DNA of 64,000 bases from positions 46,722 through 110,721 of the forward strand of contig JAGQDJ010000170.1 in the NCBI GenBank assembly GCA_022885665.1, given 5' to 3'. Below are positions 1 through 11,000 of the stretch, one piece after another (position 1 is the stretch's first letter; each line of letters opens with the position of its first letter). The DNA is from Triops longicaudatus (taxonomy: Eukaryota > Arthropoda > Branchiopoda > Notostraca > Triopsidae). A program made the translations under genes and the position numbers. Below the pieces are notes generated by a model that saw only the letters and a program-made list of their open reading frames with translations, was not told the DNA's origin and made no database searches.

Positions 1-50
1 ATATATATACAAAAAATAGTCTGTTTATCTGCTATTTTATGCGTTCTTAG

Positions 51-723
51 GCGCGTAAGAAAGTGTATCGAGGAACTGAACTCGTCCGATTTTGTGTTGA
101 AGTTTCTCGATATCGTAAGGCCTCTGTTGCTACCGAATTTAAGTGAAGCAGTTTGTTACGGCTTAGGCAGCTTCTCAGAGTGCGTTATTGCACGATACCA
201 ATGTGCTTTGCTCTGCACCTTACAAAATCATTTGAGCTGTCCAGTTCACGTTTACGACCCCATCTTCTCTCCTGTTGAAAAAGCGGTTTTGAAACACCTG
301 GGTTTCCGCTTAACACTCACTAATGAAGAAGGGAAGCGTGTAGTAGCGCCTCAAGGGACCCTCTTTATTCTTCCGCATTGCCCCAAGCAATTAACCAACA
401 ATCTGCTCTTTACCAATTGGTCCCCCAAGGCCCTCAGTAACATCATTCTAGTAGCCAATAGCTTTAGTCACATTGTTGACTCGACGCCGAGCCGAATCCT
501 CCAAGAAGAAGCACCGTACATTCTACGAATCAGTCCTCACGTTGAAGAGACCCCGCTTCCCGTGGAAGTTTTCCACTTAGACGACGTTTTCAATCACTTG
601 TCGGTACATTTGTTCCCTTTAGCCAAATTAGCGGCTTTAAGTGACGATTTCTGGTTTGACAACCCGGAACCAGTATATCCAGACACACTTTCGGAGGAAT
701 TCGTGAAGCTTCAACTCGGTTAA
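51..723 (+). CDS. SRR1-like protein, 3' part
   Basis: The last coding exon of an SRR1-domain protein. The frame is open upstream of position 94 and matches the start of the SRR1 domain (Lys-Cys-Ile-Glu-Glu-Leu then Ser-Ser-Asp-Phe). A pyrimidine-rich stretch ending in TTCTTAG at 44-50 looks like a splice acceptor, so the exon probably starts at 51 and earlier exons lie outside the window. About 223 residues are visible. The core SRR1 signature Cys-Tyr-Gly-Leu-Gly-Ser-Phe lies near 157-180. SRR1 proteins are soluble and are linked to circadian output in plants, to microtubule/stress phenotypes in yeast (Ber1) and to haem homeostasis in mammals; the biochemical activity is unclear. The stop lies 20 nt before the FMC1 start, so the two genes are either transcribed together or overlap in their untranslated regions. 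Family call is firm; the exact exon start is inferred. Confidence 0.82.
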
Positions 724-743
724 GCTGCAACAGAACGTAGAAG

Positions 744-1064
744 ATGAGCTCCAGACAACTAGTACGGTCCTTGTTGCACGAATTGCGTGCCGTGAGACCA
801 GACCACCGTTTGACAAAAACTCCAGCAGCCACTTATGTTATGGACCTCGTCCGAAAACATCAAGTCACGGATCAGATGACGTGCAAAGCCGAAGAAGAGA
901 TGAAATATTTGGCTGCGACGTACACGACATATTTGCATAGCAGTCGCAAAACACAGGAATTGAGGGAAGAGTACAATGGGCGTGGCGAACGTAGTGTTCA
1001 GGAAACAGCATCTTTAGTGGGTTTTAAGTTGCCTCACGATCCTTCCGGAAGCCGTGCATCTTAA
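744..1064 (+). CDS. FMC1: FMC1 homologue, mitochondrial F1-ATPase assembly factor
   Basis: A single-exon 106-residue protein, close to the roughly 110 residues of the animal FMC1 (C7orf55) family. The N-terminal LVRSLLHELR helix and the later Tyr-Val-x-Asp-x-Val-Arg-Lys-His segment are typical of this LYR-like family. In yeast and mammals FMC1 works in the mitochondrial matrix with the assembly chaperone ATP12 to stabilise F1 subunits. The ATG at 744 is the first in frame after the SRR1-like stop and starts directly at the conserved Met-Ser-Ser-Arg region. The 20-nt gap leaves no room for an ordinary separate promoter. ATTAAA at 1111-1116 is a possible poly(A) signal. No introns or lesions are seen. 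Confidence 0.85.
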   Translation: MSSRQLVRSLLHELRAVRPDHRLTKTPAATYVMDLVRKHQVTDQMTCKAEEEMKYLAATYTTYLHSSRKTQELREEYNGRGERSVQETASLVGFKLPHDPSGSRAS

Positions 1065-1180
1065 ATTCTATAGGTTTGCAACTTAAGAAGTTTTGCAGTT
1101 ACATTTAAACATTAAATGACTTATTAGTAACTAAACGTGTAGTGATAAAAATTGGCATTAAGAAAAAGCACACTGAAAGA

Positions 1181-2083
1181 ATGAAAGCCTTTTTAGTTTT
1201 GGTAGTCTATTGGTCTCTCTGTTTTGTAGTGTGCCAGATTTGCCCCCATGAGACATTTTGGTGGCCGCAACGCAAAATCTGTCATCCTTTGCTCACTTGT
1301 GAGAATCTGCGAAATTTGGAGATTGGACATTTGTTAGGATCGGGAGCTGTTAAGGCCGTGTTTCAAGCAAAATGGAACGATTTTGAAATAGCGTATGTAG
1401 AACTTTTAAACGAAGCGTTGAAAGAAGATTTCTTGCACGGTCTACGACTTCTTCAACGTTTGCAAGACAGCGGAGTGGTGGTAAAGTTAATTGGAGTTTG
1501 TGAAGAAAACTTGGTTTATTTAACGGAGCTCCATAAGCTGGGTGATGCTCAAAAGTTGCCAGAAATTTTTCAGACTTTGTGGCGAAACAATGACAAAGCT
1601 GAATTTCGTTTGAAATTGTGCGCCTCCTACGCACGCATTTTAGCGCATTTGCATGAAAATCGGATGGTAATGTGCGATTCAAATGACTTGCAAAAGACTT
1701 TAAGTCAGTTTTTGGTGGACGAAGGAGCTTTGGAATTGAAAATCAATGATATGGATTCGGTTGCTCTGTTAAACGAAGGTACAAATTCCGTAATTCGTTG
1801 CGGGCCGAAAATATTGAATGGAAAATTTTTAGCCCCGGAACAGAGAGGAGAAAAGGGTTTTAGACTAGGGTATAATGAAAAAGTAGATATTTGGAAAATA
1901 CCGGAGGTTTGTAGTTTCTTTCTCGGACACGACGTCAGCTTCTTGAGACCTGTGTTGCCTCGGTTAGGACAGTTACATCGGATGTGTAGAAACAAAAATC
2001 CACTTGCACGTCCCAGCGCCGAAAAAGTAGCAAAGGAGTATCTTAGAATTATTTGGATGCTTCAGCATGCAGACGAGTTATGA
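1181..2083 (+). CDS. POMK: protein O-mannose kinase (POMK/SGK196)
   Basis: A single-exon 300-residue type II membrane kinase of the secretory pathway, which phosphorylates the core O-mannose on alpha-dystroglycan so that matriglycan can be built. A hydrophobic signal anchor covers residues 3-18. The luminal part starts with a Cys-rich stem (Cys-Pro, then Cys-His-Pro-Leu-Leu-Thr-Cys) and continues as a kinase fold: glycine-rich loop LLGSGAVKAVF (51-61), catalytic-loop equivalent CDSND (165-169) followed by LQKTLSQFL, and metal-binding NDMD (189-192) in place of DFG. These deviations from ordinary kinases are the POMK hallmark. I chose the ATG at 1181; an in-frame GTG upstream would add 13 basic residues and is unlikely. 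Somewhat shorter than the vertebrate protein (about 350). It lies 116 nt after FMC1. No AATAAA is visible just downstream. Confidence 0.88.
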   Translation: MKAFLVLVVYWSLCFVVCQICPHETFWWPQRKICHPLLTCENLRNLEIGHLLGSGAVKAVFQAKWNDFEIAYVELLNEALKEDFLHGLRLLQRLQDSGVVVKLIGVCEENLVYLTELHKLGDAQKLPEIFQTLWRNNDKAEFRLKLCASYARILAHLHENRMVMCDSNDLQKTLSQFLVDEGALELKINDMDSVALLNEGTNSVIRCGPKILNGKFLAPEQRGEKGFRLGYNEKVDIWKIPEVCSFFLGHDVSFLRPVLPRLGQLHRMCRNKNPLARPSAEKVAKEYLRIIWMLQHADEL

Positions 2084-3675
2084 AATACAGTGTATAAAAG
2101 AAATACATTATTTGTGTATTGAAATATTTTATTTTTGAAGCTTGGAATTTTGTTCGCTATCTCTCATTAATGAGGTTCTCTCATTATGTACTCACCTAAG
2201 TTCAGATAAACGGCAACTATTTAAGTATGTCATTATTTTTTTCCGTTCCAGTTCCGTCTGTTTTGAAAGTTAGCCTATGACTAGTCCTTGCTTTGTACAG
2301 TCAACGGTTGTAACTCTGAGCATGTGGGGTATCATTGAATATTTTTTAGGAAAACGTTGGCCATCTACTGCGCCTCAACTGTTCAACTAAGGTAGCCAAG
2401 TGGGGTCATAAAGGATGCAACTTGCGAAGAAATACGCATGATATTTCAACCTAAAAAATTTGTCCCCATTCATAGTTGAATAGGCTGTGAATAGACAAGA
2501 CCAAAGTCGTTGTTGAAACCGCAGGAAGTGCAATCAAGTGCAAATGTGTAAAGAAATATTAGTTAAGCCTAATAAGTACCTCTTTTTCTGATGATCTCTT
2601 TTCATTCATCCCCACTACCCTAACATGATTGTAGTCGTGTTCTTTTTTTTTTTAAAAAAAAAAGGTTCATGCGTGTCAAGCTGAGCGACAATAACGACGC
2701 CGCCAAGAAAAAATTATCTGCCAAAGTGCTATTTCTAGAATTTTTGTCGGGCATTTTCGCGTTATCTTTCGAAGTTGTACTCGTTGCGGGGTAAATTTGA
2801 AACGCCAACTTTTTGTTTCTCGAACTTTTAGAGTGAAGTCAAAAGTGCGAGGTTTGTGTCATTCTGCAGAACAATATACAGAGCTGAAACTTTTTTTTTT
2901 TGCTTTCACTTAGAAATTAGTCAAAATATACAAGAAAACGAAAATAAAAGGCCCTTTTTTCGTTCGAAATCGTGCCATTTTATGGTAATCAACAGAGCTT
3001 TTGCAATAGCCTACCTGTCCAACTGAGGACACGGGAACAAATGCGGCTCCCGAAGGTAGCCGCATTTTTTTTTTTTTTTTTTGTTAATTCGACTATTTGG
3101 TCGTATATAAACACTTGAACATGGGATATTACACTTCTCATATCGGGTGTACTGGGTCATCACACTCGTAAATGATCTAATAAACTGAAAGAATATAGGA
3201 GGGTACTATGCCACTCATGTGTGAATTAGAGGAGGAACGGAGCAGCTCAGAAATAGGGCATTTCGTACAAGAGCGACAACTTTTAAACTCTAAGCCTCTT
3301 TGCGTTGATAAAAATTACAGACGGTAAGTTTGAAGAGAAACGTAAATGGAAAAATTCAACCGAAAAGAATCAAAGTTAAATGAAAAATAAAACAATTCAA
3401 ATTTCAAGCCTCTTCTAATGAGAAACTGACCTCATCGTTACCGTTTTTTAAGTAAATTAATAATCTACAAAGTGTGAAAATACGTTCACATAAAGAAAAA
3501 ACTGCAAAACAAAATGCCATTAAATAGTCGAGGGTGGTGAAAGTAGGCCTAAAGTTAATCATGTCGCATCTTGGGACCCTTTTTACCGCGGTGCAAGCGA
3601 ATTGGTGCCTAACTGCGTAACCATACCGTCCGCGTCGTCGTAAGTGTTACTAGGTAGCCTCACATAGATGGCGGA
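2084..3675. other. intergenic, POMK to FRA10AC1
   Basis: AT-rich sequence with many short A and T runs and no ORF resembling a known protein. The only structured element I see is the hairpin followed by a long T tract at 3039-3082, annotated separately. The 3' part probably contains the FRA10AC1 promoter and 5' untranslated region. Confidence 0.6.
3039..3082 (+). other. perfect hairpin followed by 18 T
   Basis: AAATGCGGCT (3039-3048) and its exact complement AGCCGCATTT (3058-3067) form a 10-bp stem around a 9-nt loop, and the 3' arm runs into 18 consecutive T (3065-3082). A smaller stem (TGTCC/GGACA) lies just upstream near 3016-3031. This is the layout expected at the 3' end of an RNA polymerase III transcript, but I recognise no known RNA and no convincing internal or upstream pol III promoter. 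A chance palindrome or a simple-repeat-linked hairpin is possible. Confidence 0.35.
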
Positions 3676-5074
3676 ATGGGGAATGTATCTCTACAATGCA
3701 ATATCAAACATAAACACGAACGTATGCTAAACTACGTAACCGTTTCACTTTGCGTATTAGAAGTTTGTCCGAAATACGCACGTTATGATTTAGTTTCAGA
3801 ATGAATAGTCCTTCCCGATCATCCTGCGCCTCCCCACTTTCACATCTGGCCGAAGTACGTTCTGCAAGCTGATATTTTCTAATGAGACTGTGATTTGATT
3901 ATATTTTAATGGTATTTGTTATCTAACAGGGAGGTGGAGGTTACGATTCTTTCGAGAGTGATGAAGAATATACCGAAAAGCAACGAATACGCAAAGATTT
4001 AACTACTAAGCCGTCTTCAAGCAGTTCCAAAAGCGGTTAGCATTTTGCAGTTGTCCCTTACAGTAACTTTTATTTGTTTATATTTTAAGGTCCGCATCCT
4101 AAAGCAGTTTTTGCTGAAGAGGAACGTAAAGAAGAGTTCAGACGCGCTCGTTCCTCTATTCTTTCTTTAAATGCATATGATCGCCACAAACGTTTGGTGA
4201 ACGAATATATTTTATCCCGCCCTGGTGCGACTCAAGTTTTACAGCGTAACACGTACTGTACTTTTGCCGCTTTTCCACGAACTCAACGCTTAGAACTTTT
4301 GCTTGTGCTCTAGATCTCGTGACCGAAGAGACATTGATGTCATAAAAGAAAACCACCAGTTCTTGTGGGACGAAACGAACACTCCCGAAACCTGGGAATC
4401 ACGCATAGCAAAGAAATATTACGACAAGCTATTCAAAGAGTACTGCATCTGTGATCTCACTCGCTACAAAGAAAATAAGGTTAAAAAGTTTCACGTTAAT
4501 GAGGGTTTTGTCAAGCACGGCGTTGAACGTTTCCCAGGTGGCCATGCGTTGGCGAGTTGAAAAAGAAGTCGTGGACGGTAAAGGCCAGTTCACTTGTGGC
4601 GATCGTCTATGCAAAGAAAAAGAAGGTTTACGGACATGGGAAGTAAATTTCGGCTACGTAGAGCATGGCGTAAAGAAAAACGCTTTAGTAAAACTACGTA
4701 AGAGAATAATTCTCACGCTTTTGTTTATCATTAACTGCTATCAGTGGTGGTTCTCTATCACTAATATTGTCTATCTTCCAGGACTTTGCCCGGATTGTTC
4801 TTATAGACTTAATTACCACCACAAGAAGAAAGAGGTGATTCGGAAAAAGCGAAAACATTCCAAAGAGAAAAAGGAGAAAAAACGCGCCCGGAAAGAGCGA
4901 CGGGAGATCTCTAGCTCATCTCTGTCACCAGAAGAGGAGTCTAAGTTGCCCGAAGATAAACCAGCCGAGGAAGAAGAAAAATCCGCCTCCGTTTGGAAAG
5001 ACACTCGTAACGTGGTAGAAGAAAAAACACGCGAAGAAGAGTTCGACGAATATCTGCAAGATTTATTCCTCTAA
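3676..5074 (+). CDS. FRA10AC1: FRA10AC1 homologue (nuclear, spliceosome-associated)
   Basis: Proposed join: 3676-3684, 3930-4035, 4090-4252, 4314-4479, 4538-4697, 4782-5074, giving 298 residues (human about 315). All joins keep frame; introns after the first are 54, 61, 58 and 84 bp. Conserved blocks, in order: Gly-Gly-Tyr-Asp-Ser near the N-terminus; Asn-Ala-Tyr-Asp-Arg-His; DIDVIKENHQFLW; KKYYDKLFKEYCICDL; MRWRVEKEVV; a CxxxxC...CPDC zinc-ribbon-like cysteine pair set; a Lys-rich tail; and the family-typical end EEEFDEYLQDLFL. The human protein is nuclear and found with the activated spliceosome, so a splicing role is likely. The tiny first exon (Met-Gly-Asn joined to Gly-Gly-Gly-Tyr-Asp) is my weakest call; ATG at about 3565 is an alternative. 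The donor at 4036 is GTTAGC, weaker than usual. Confidence 0.85.
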
Positions 5075-5459
5075 AACCAGAGTTACGCAAAATGCCTGGC
5101 CCACGAAACAACTGTCACGTTTACAACACTTCTTTTCCTCAATTTGGCACCCAGTAAAATCTCCTTTCCTCGAAGTTAAATACAAAATGTTCAAATAAAA
5201 ATGCAGAAATCACAGAACAATAGCTTAATAAAACGACATGGAAATATTCTTAAAATTTTAAAACGAAAACCTTAAAGCTTTTTTATCAGCGCAACAGGTT
5301 AAAGGAAAGAGAACAGAACAATGACTAGTAAAACAATAACAACACAATTGAAATATCTTTCCCCTCTACTTTTGCTGTTTCACGGCAGATGTTAAGGCAC
5401 GTTTTTTGAATGTACGCAAAAAGAAAAAAAAAAACACCTTAAGTAAAACAATGCCCAGT
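5075..5459. promoter_or_regulatory. shared 3' interval with FRA10AC1 poly(A) signals
   Basis: This 385-bp gap separates the ends of two convergent genes. AATAAA occurs on the + strand at 5194-5199 and 5227-5232, 120-160 nt after the FRA10AC1 stop, and either could serve as its poly(A) signal. I see no TTTATT (minus-strand AATAAA) for MGAT2, so its signal is a variant or lies further left, inside FRA10AC1. Confidence 0.55.
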
Positions 5460-7199
5460 TTAAAAGATCCTCGTGAGGTTCCAGCAAAGAGTATGGTCAC
5501 GCGGATCAGCCCACCCTCCGTTTCCTTTTTTCAGTTTGGCAATTTTGACACCCTTTGGTATAGTCACCGTAAACTTGCGGGGAAATAACTGTGGTTTGGC
5601 TACGACTAATGCTCGTTGTACTTTATTTAGCACTTCTTTAGCTTGGCAATCTTTTTTCTTGTGATGAACTCCACTAGAACACAGACAAGAGTTAACGATA
5701 AACTTATGAAAGGTGGAGAAAATTACCATTCGCCTATATGAAAAACCCGCGGCAGGCGTGGGACCAACACACTCATCGGTTTCTCCAAACAGTTCTGAGA
5801 AACTGTTTGCAGACTCCAGTCCCAGTTATAATCATCAACGGTGCAGAATAGTTGCGCACATTGTAGTAGCTTCTGCCAGATGCTTCGATTCAACACCATA
5901 CCCATATTATGCTTCGATGAAGACCAGGGCAAGAACTCAACCAATCCTCCGTCCGCTGTTACCTGACGAAGATAAAAACAATGATAGGAAGTACTGCTTA
6001 AGCAAACTCAAAAATACTCTTAAGATTTTTGGGTAAGATCCTAGCGTCAGCAATGCAGGTGGCGGTTCGGGTCTTATCCATTCGTTCTGGATACGAGTCA
6101 TGCTATGTAACGTGTAAAGCAAATCCTCAGCCACGTAGTGGTCTTCCTCGAGGAGAATTACCGGCCCTTGAAAGCCTTCCGTGATGCGTAAACCTCCGCC
6201 AAACAAATAATTCGCTTTCCACCACCAGTGATGCTTGGTTTGCGTAAACCTCGCTTCGCGATAATGTCCGTACAAGTCCGGCGTGTGTGCATTGGTGCAT
6301 CCCAAGGTTACGGCCCTACAAAAGATGCTTAGTTATGCACCTGACCAATGCAGTAATGAATTGTAAAGATAAAAAAGCAGGAAATGTAACTGAAGTATTT
6401 CTTCTCGGTAATCTGTATAGTTTTTAAAAGTTCATTTAAAATTTTAACTTTTTTTTTTTCTTCTTTTACTTGTCTTTCGTCACGTCTCGAGGACAATCGC
6501 CTGGCGAGTCGCCCGGGAAAGTGTGTGGATGCGTTTGTAAAGCGTGCGGAAAAAAAATTTGGACCACTGGCGCAAAATCGATAGCGGTGACCAAGGCGTT
6601 AATTTCTTCACTCCATACGTCGTGAGAAAATACGAGAAGAACGCGGTGGATGTTTTCGACAAGCGCCAAACTCACCACTAGTTGACGCAAATAGGCCAAA
6701 CGCGTATGGACTTGAATAACGACCACAGCCGGGTAGGACGACGCTTGGCTTTCGTTACTCGAGTCGACGTCCGGCCAAGGGAATGATTCTAAGTTATGGA
6801 CTTTCTGTCGCCGATTCTGCTCTTCCATAAGACTTTGGATTTCAGGAAGCGTTAAGTTGGTTGTGCGATTCGTCGATACTTTTAACGTTAAGTATTTATG
6901 TAGAGGACCAGGAACAGAGGACAGATTCGTTTCCAGTCTTGTAAATAATGAGGGTTACTCAATCTTGAAATTCAGTGGTTTTCTTATATTTACTTGTCGC
7001 TGTCGCTGATTTTGTTGTCAAACCACTTCCACGCTCCCTGTCCGTTCGACCGCAAATCGGTGTCTGTATTTAAGTCACCTTGAAGGATGGTTATCTGTAT
7101 GCCAAAAAAGCCGATCAGACATAATGCGAGACCCGCTTTGACAATACACAACATGGTTTTACGCCTTTGGGAAAAGAAACCCATGTAGGACCAGCCCAA
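5460..7199 (-). CDS. MGAT2: MGAT2, N-glycan GlcNAc-transferase II
   Basis: Join on the minus strand: 7199-6994, 6937-6470, 6315-6018, 5962-5727, 5673-5460; 473 residues. Introns are 56, 154, 55 and 53 bp. The enzyme adds GlcNAc to the alpha-1,6 mannose arm in the medial Golgi, the step that commits N-glycans to the complex type. A short basic cytoplasmic tail and one membrane helix (about residues 17-36) give type II topology. Then follow the GT16 blocks: VVIQVHTRLAYLR, LLVFSHDVWSEEIN, CPRD, LGCTN, YGHYREARFTQTKHHWWWK, metal/nucleotide-binding LLEEDHY (Glu-Glu-Asp-His at 281-284), DDYNWDWSLQ, HIGECGVHHKKKDC and the C-terminal GNGGWADPRDHTLC. Spacing from TLGSY to KHNMG equals that of human MGAT2 as I recall it, which supports the splice calls. 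Faces KATNB1 head to head. Confidence 0.93.
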
Positions 7200-8046
7200 C
7201 TTGGGTGCCGAAGTGATATAGAAAAAAAAGATTAAGTAAAAGCTGGAAATCGAGGACTAATCCATACTAAAAATCACAGAAACGGCATTATCAAAACTTC
7301 GAAACGTTGACTACCCAACTTTTGTTGGTAAATCTCTGGGAAATCGAAGCACGATAGTTATGATCGAGTTTGGTAAAGTCAAACGTAGGACGATTCAAAC
7401 CCTCGAAAGGGAGTCCGATGTCGATCCCATATCGGCTCTCTCCACATTTGATCTATGGGAGCCACCATAGAGGACGAACATACGCTTTTTCCATTTGACG
7501 TCCGGGCAATCTTTCTTATTTGATCATCCATGATTTATCATAATGGTCCTTGATCTTCAAATGTTAAGACAGAGTCCCTTGGGTAGTTACGGAAGACATG
7601 TTTCGTCGGAAGAACGATCGAATGCTCTTGGAGCATCCGCAGAGATTGGGAACGCAACGTTAGCAAACAAGTAGCGAATGGCAGAACGACGTCCATTAAT
7701 AGCGAACTACATAGCGAATGACGGAAAGAGAAAGTTGGATAGCGAACTGAACTCATTCGGGTTTGTGTCAAATGTTGTCTAACGAGCCAGCAGTTTAGAC
7801 GTTATCCTCGGGTGCTGGGGCAAAGTTTGATTTGTTTTGAAGTGTTTTTACCAACGAGAATTGGATTATACGCCATTTGAGAAGTGTCTTGGAGTTTAGT
7901 ATATAAATTTATTAACATTGAGTGGAAACGTTGCCGTTTTTGACAATGTTCTCCTCAAGAAGTGTTTCCTCAAGGTGGCTAAGTTAGCTTTTATTTTCAA
8001 CGTGCGTGGCCTCGCTGTGGTTCTTTAAATTCTTGGAAGTAGCAAC
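7200..8046. promoter_or_regulatory. divergent promoter interval MGAT2/KATNB1
   Basis: These 847 bp lie between the two start codons and must hold both promoters and 5' untranslated regions. No clear TATA box is seen. The notable feature is a short diverged tandem repeat carrying four copies of TAGCGAA at 7672-7746. An open frame on the minus strand at 7538-7771 overlaps the repeat and resembles nothing known. Confidence 0.55.
7672..7751 (+). repeat. two diverged 40-bp units with four TAGCGAA
   Basis: TAGCGAA occurs at 7672, 7700, 7712 and 7740, so the spacings are 28, 12 and 28 bp, and the following base alternates T, C, T, C. This fits two 40-bp units (7672-7711 and 7712-7751), each with a TAGCGAAT near its start and a TAGCGAAC 28 bp later. 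The sequence between the heptamers has drifted, which may mean the heptamers are kept for a reason such as factor binding in the shared promoter. Confidence 0.55.
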
Positions 8047-11000
8047 ATGGCAGTCAATAAAAGAGCATGGAAACTACGTAAGTTGTTGCGTTTTGGTCGA
8101 TTATTAAAACGTCTTTGTGTAATTTAAGACCTCCAGAGCCGAGGGGCCAAGTCTAGCCCGTTCCCAGGTGTAGTAGTTACCTGCCCGCAGCTTGTCAATG
8201 TTGCAGGTGGCCCCGAATGGGTCTTAGTCTTGCAAAGGCTAACAACATCCTACCATGTCCATGTTTGGCTGATCGTGAAGACTCAAGAACGTTTGTTTTC
8301 ACTCAACCTCGACCTTTACCACGCTCTTCAACGTGCTCTCACCTTTAGCCCGGGAGGCCAATCGTTATCTAGCATTCAAAAGCTCATTGCCACCTCTAAA
8401 AATGGTTTTTCAAGGCTAGGAACTCCATAACAGTGGCTTTGGTCCCATTTTTCTAATTTTTTTCCCTCTTCCCTTTCATTTTGTTTAATTGAATTCTGTT
8501 AAAGGACATTCACTTATTATGTAATTCGCCTGAACTTTAATTTACTGACACTTTTAGTTTCGGTTATTTTTTATCAATGGTGTTCAGTAATCTCGTAGTG
8601 CATTCATTTCTTTGCTACCAGTATCTATTGTACTAAAGTGTACTTTACTGATAACGTTTGTTTAATGTTTGGATAATTCGTTTGATTTTGCCTCACTTCA
8701 TTTTTATAGAGATTGTAAAATCCACGCACCTTTAACTGAACCAGGTGTTAAGTGGGATTTTGCCCGTGACAAATTGTAGTACTTGTTGCGTCGCGACTGA
8801 ACTTACTAATGAAAACCCTTTCTTGTATTCCTGCTTGCAGAGGAACTTTCAGGCCACAACGGGTTGGTAACATGTGCTTCACTGGGTCGTAAGTCGGGTC
8901 GAGTTTTAGTCACAGGCGGCGATGACCGGAAAGTCAACTTATGGGCCGTTGGCAAGCCCACCTGTATAATGGTAAAATCCCCCTTCTTTACTCTGATTAC
9001 CACGACGTGCACTTTGGGTGTAGTTTTTGTATATTTTTTTCTGCCGTAATGTGTGTTGAAGCAACAGGGAAGTTAACAGCAGAGTATGCGTCTCGCAGGG
9101 AGAGGAACCCCGCTTTACGATTGCAGCCCCTTGAAAAGAGGAACATTTTAAGCGGAATATCGTTAGGGGATCTTTGATGATCATTTGCTTATCGCTTATC
9201 CCAGAGTTCCGTTCCAGAGTAGAGGATCGGTTTTAGTACTAGTGATAGTAGTCATAGAAAATTATGTTTTTATTCCATACAAAAAGACATATCGAGTGTT
9301 AGTTTAGCTTTAATTTAAATTAGAATGAAAGAAACAATCCTGTCGTGCAAAATTAAGAAAATTTCAATTTTTTTTTGGTATTTATCTTTGAAAGAAGGAA
9401 GTTTGGTAATACTATCGTTAACAGATGATATCGCTAAGCGAAACGGTCAGTGCCTGGAAAGGAATGAAGGGAGAAAAGAAGAAACTGCCGAAGTCACTTA
9501 TTGCTCTCGTTCCCACGTTTTGACAAAGAAGGGGAATTGGGGAAAAGTCTTTAAGACGCATTACACACTCCTTAGGGCAATTCCGGTGTGCTGCTACTGA
9601 GCACTGTAAAGAGAAGGAGAGCAATTCCATCGTGAGCAATTCTTGGACCCTGAATGAGTCAGGTGAGGACAACGAGGGCAAGAGGATCCCTTCTGAACGG
9701 CCTTGGGAACACATTTTGGACCGTGACCAACCAGCAAGTTACCTTCCTTAACGAGTTTATGCATGACACGGTTCATTTTTTCATTAAGAGAAACCTTTCA
9801 ATGCCTTCCCCGCTCTGTATTTCCCTTATTCGGCTCATAGCCTCTTTATTGACCAAACAAGATTCCCGGCTCGACTACGACCGCTAGGAGATTATCGACT
9901 TGCTTTCTTAAGATGTGAGTTGGATTTAAACTAATATAGAGTACAGCATAACTTTCTTCGAATCGTGAGCCAAACGTTTGGGACTTTAGTTATAGAAAGG
10001 TTTAGAACACTTGTAAAAAATAATGAAAATTAGGAGTTTACGCAAATGATGTGAGAGTAAACCACTTCTTTGCAAAGTTGAAGTATGCAGTGTCGAGCTG
10101 TTAACTTTTGAATATATCCAAGGAATTTAGTTACAGAAAACGAAATGTTAATAAATTAACATTACGCCAAAAATACATACAAGCGGTATTGTTCTTGTTC
10201 CCTAGTTTTGTAGTTTAGTCTAATAATGGCAAGTAAATCTTAAACCTTGTTCTACCAAGTGGAGCGTTGTTGAATTAGTAAGTCTACGTAATTCTCTAGC
10301 GGCTCTAATCTTCCACTTTAATTTTTTTTCTGGAAAATGTTCTACTTTGTTTCGCCTAACTGGTGAAAGTATTGTTGAAGAGTCAAACCACCCATCCGAA
10401 GGATAGGTCCTACTTGTATTGAAGTTATTATTTTTTATATAAAAAGTGCGGTAAAATAGTTCGTCTTTGCGTTGACGTGGTTTTAGAAGTCTGAGATTTT
10501 TTCTCTAAAACAAATCACTCGGTTGTAATTTAAGACCATTTGTAGGTGTGATATAAAGATAAACAGAAGCTTAGAGTCTTTTGGACACCAGTTGTGTACT
10601 CGTTACATTCTTCGCTCTTTAAAACTCTGGTTTTCATTTCAGTTTTACACCTCCTAAAATTGTAGTTTAATGTACTAGTAAAACAAAAAAGAAAGTGTAT
10701 AACTATTACAATTCCTGTCATTTAGCAAATCAGTGACATGCAGTACCGTGCGTAGTACTGGTTTGACGCACGAAAAATATGATTCCATTTAATCATATTA
10801 TAGTCTAGTCGTTAGACCTTTAGAGTGCTAAAATGTTTTAAGCATACTAATGTATAAAGCATTTTTATTAAAAGTATTGGTAAAGCAATCCGTTTAACAA
10901 ATGTAATTGTAATGTAATGTTACTCTTTTTCGACAATTACTCAAGATTTTGACACAAATGTGCTAAACCATATTATATAGTGCTAAAGAATTGTTTTCTG

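Noticed and set aside
1350..1995. Minus-strand frames opposite POMK
   Set aside because: Shadows of the POMK coding strand; no independent homology.
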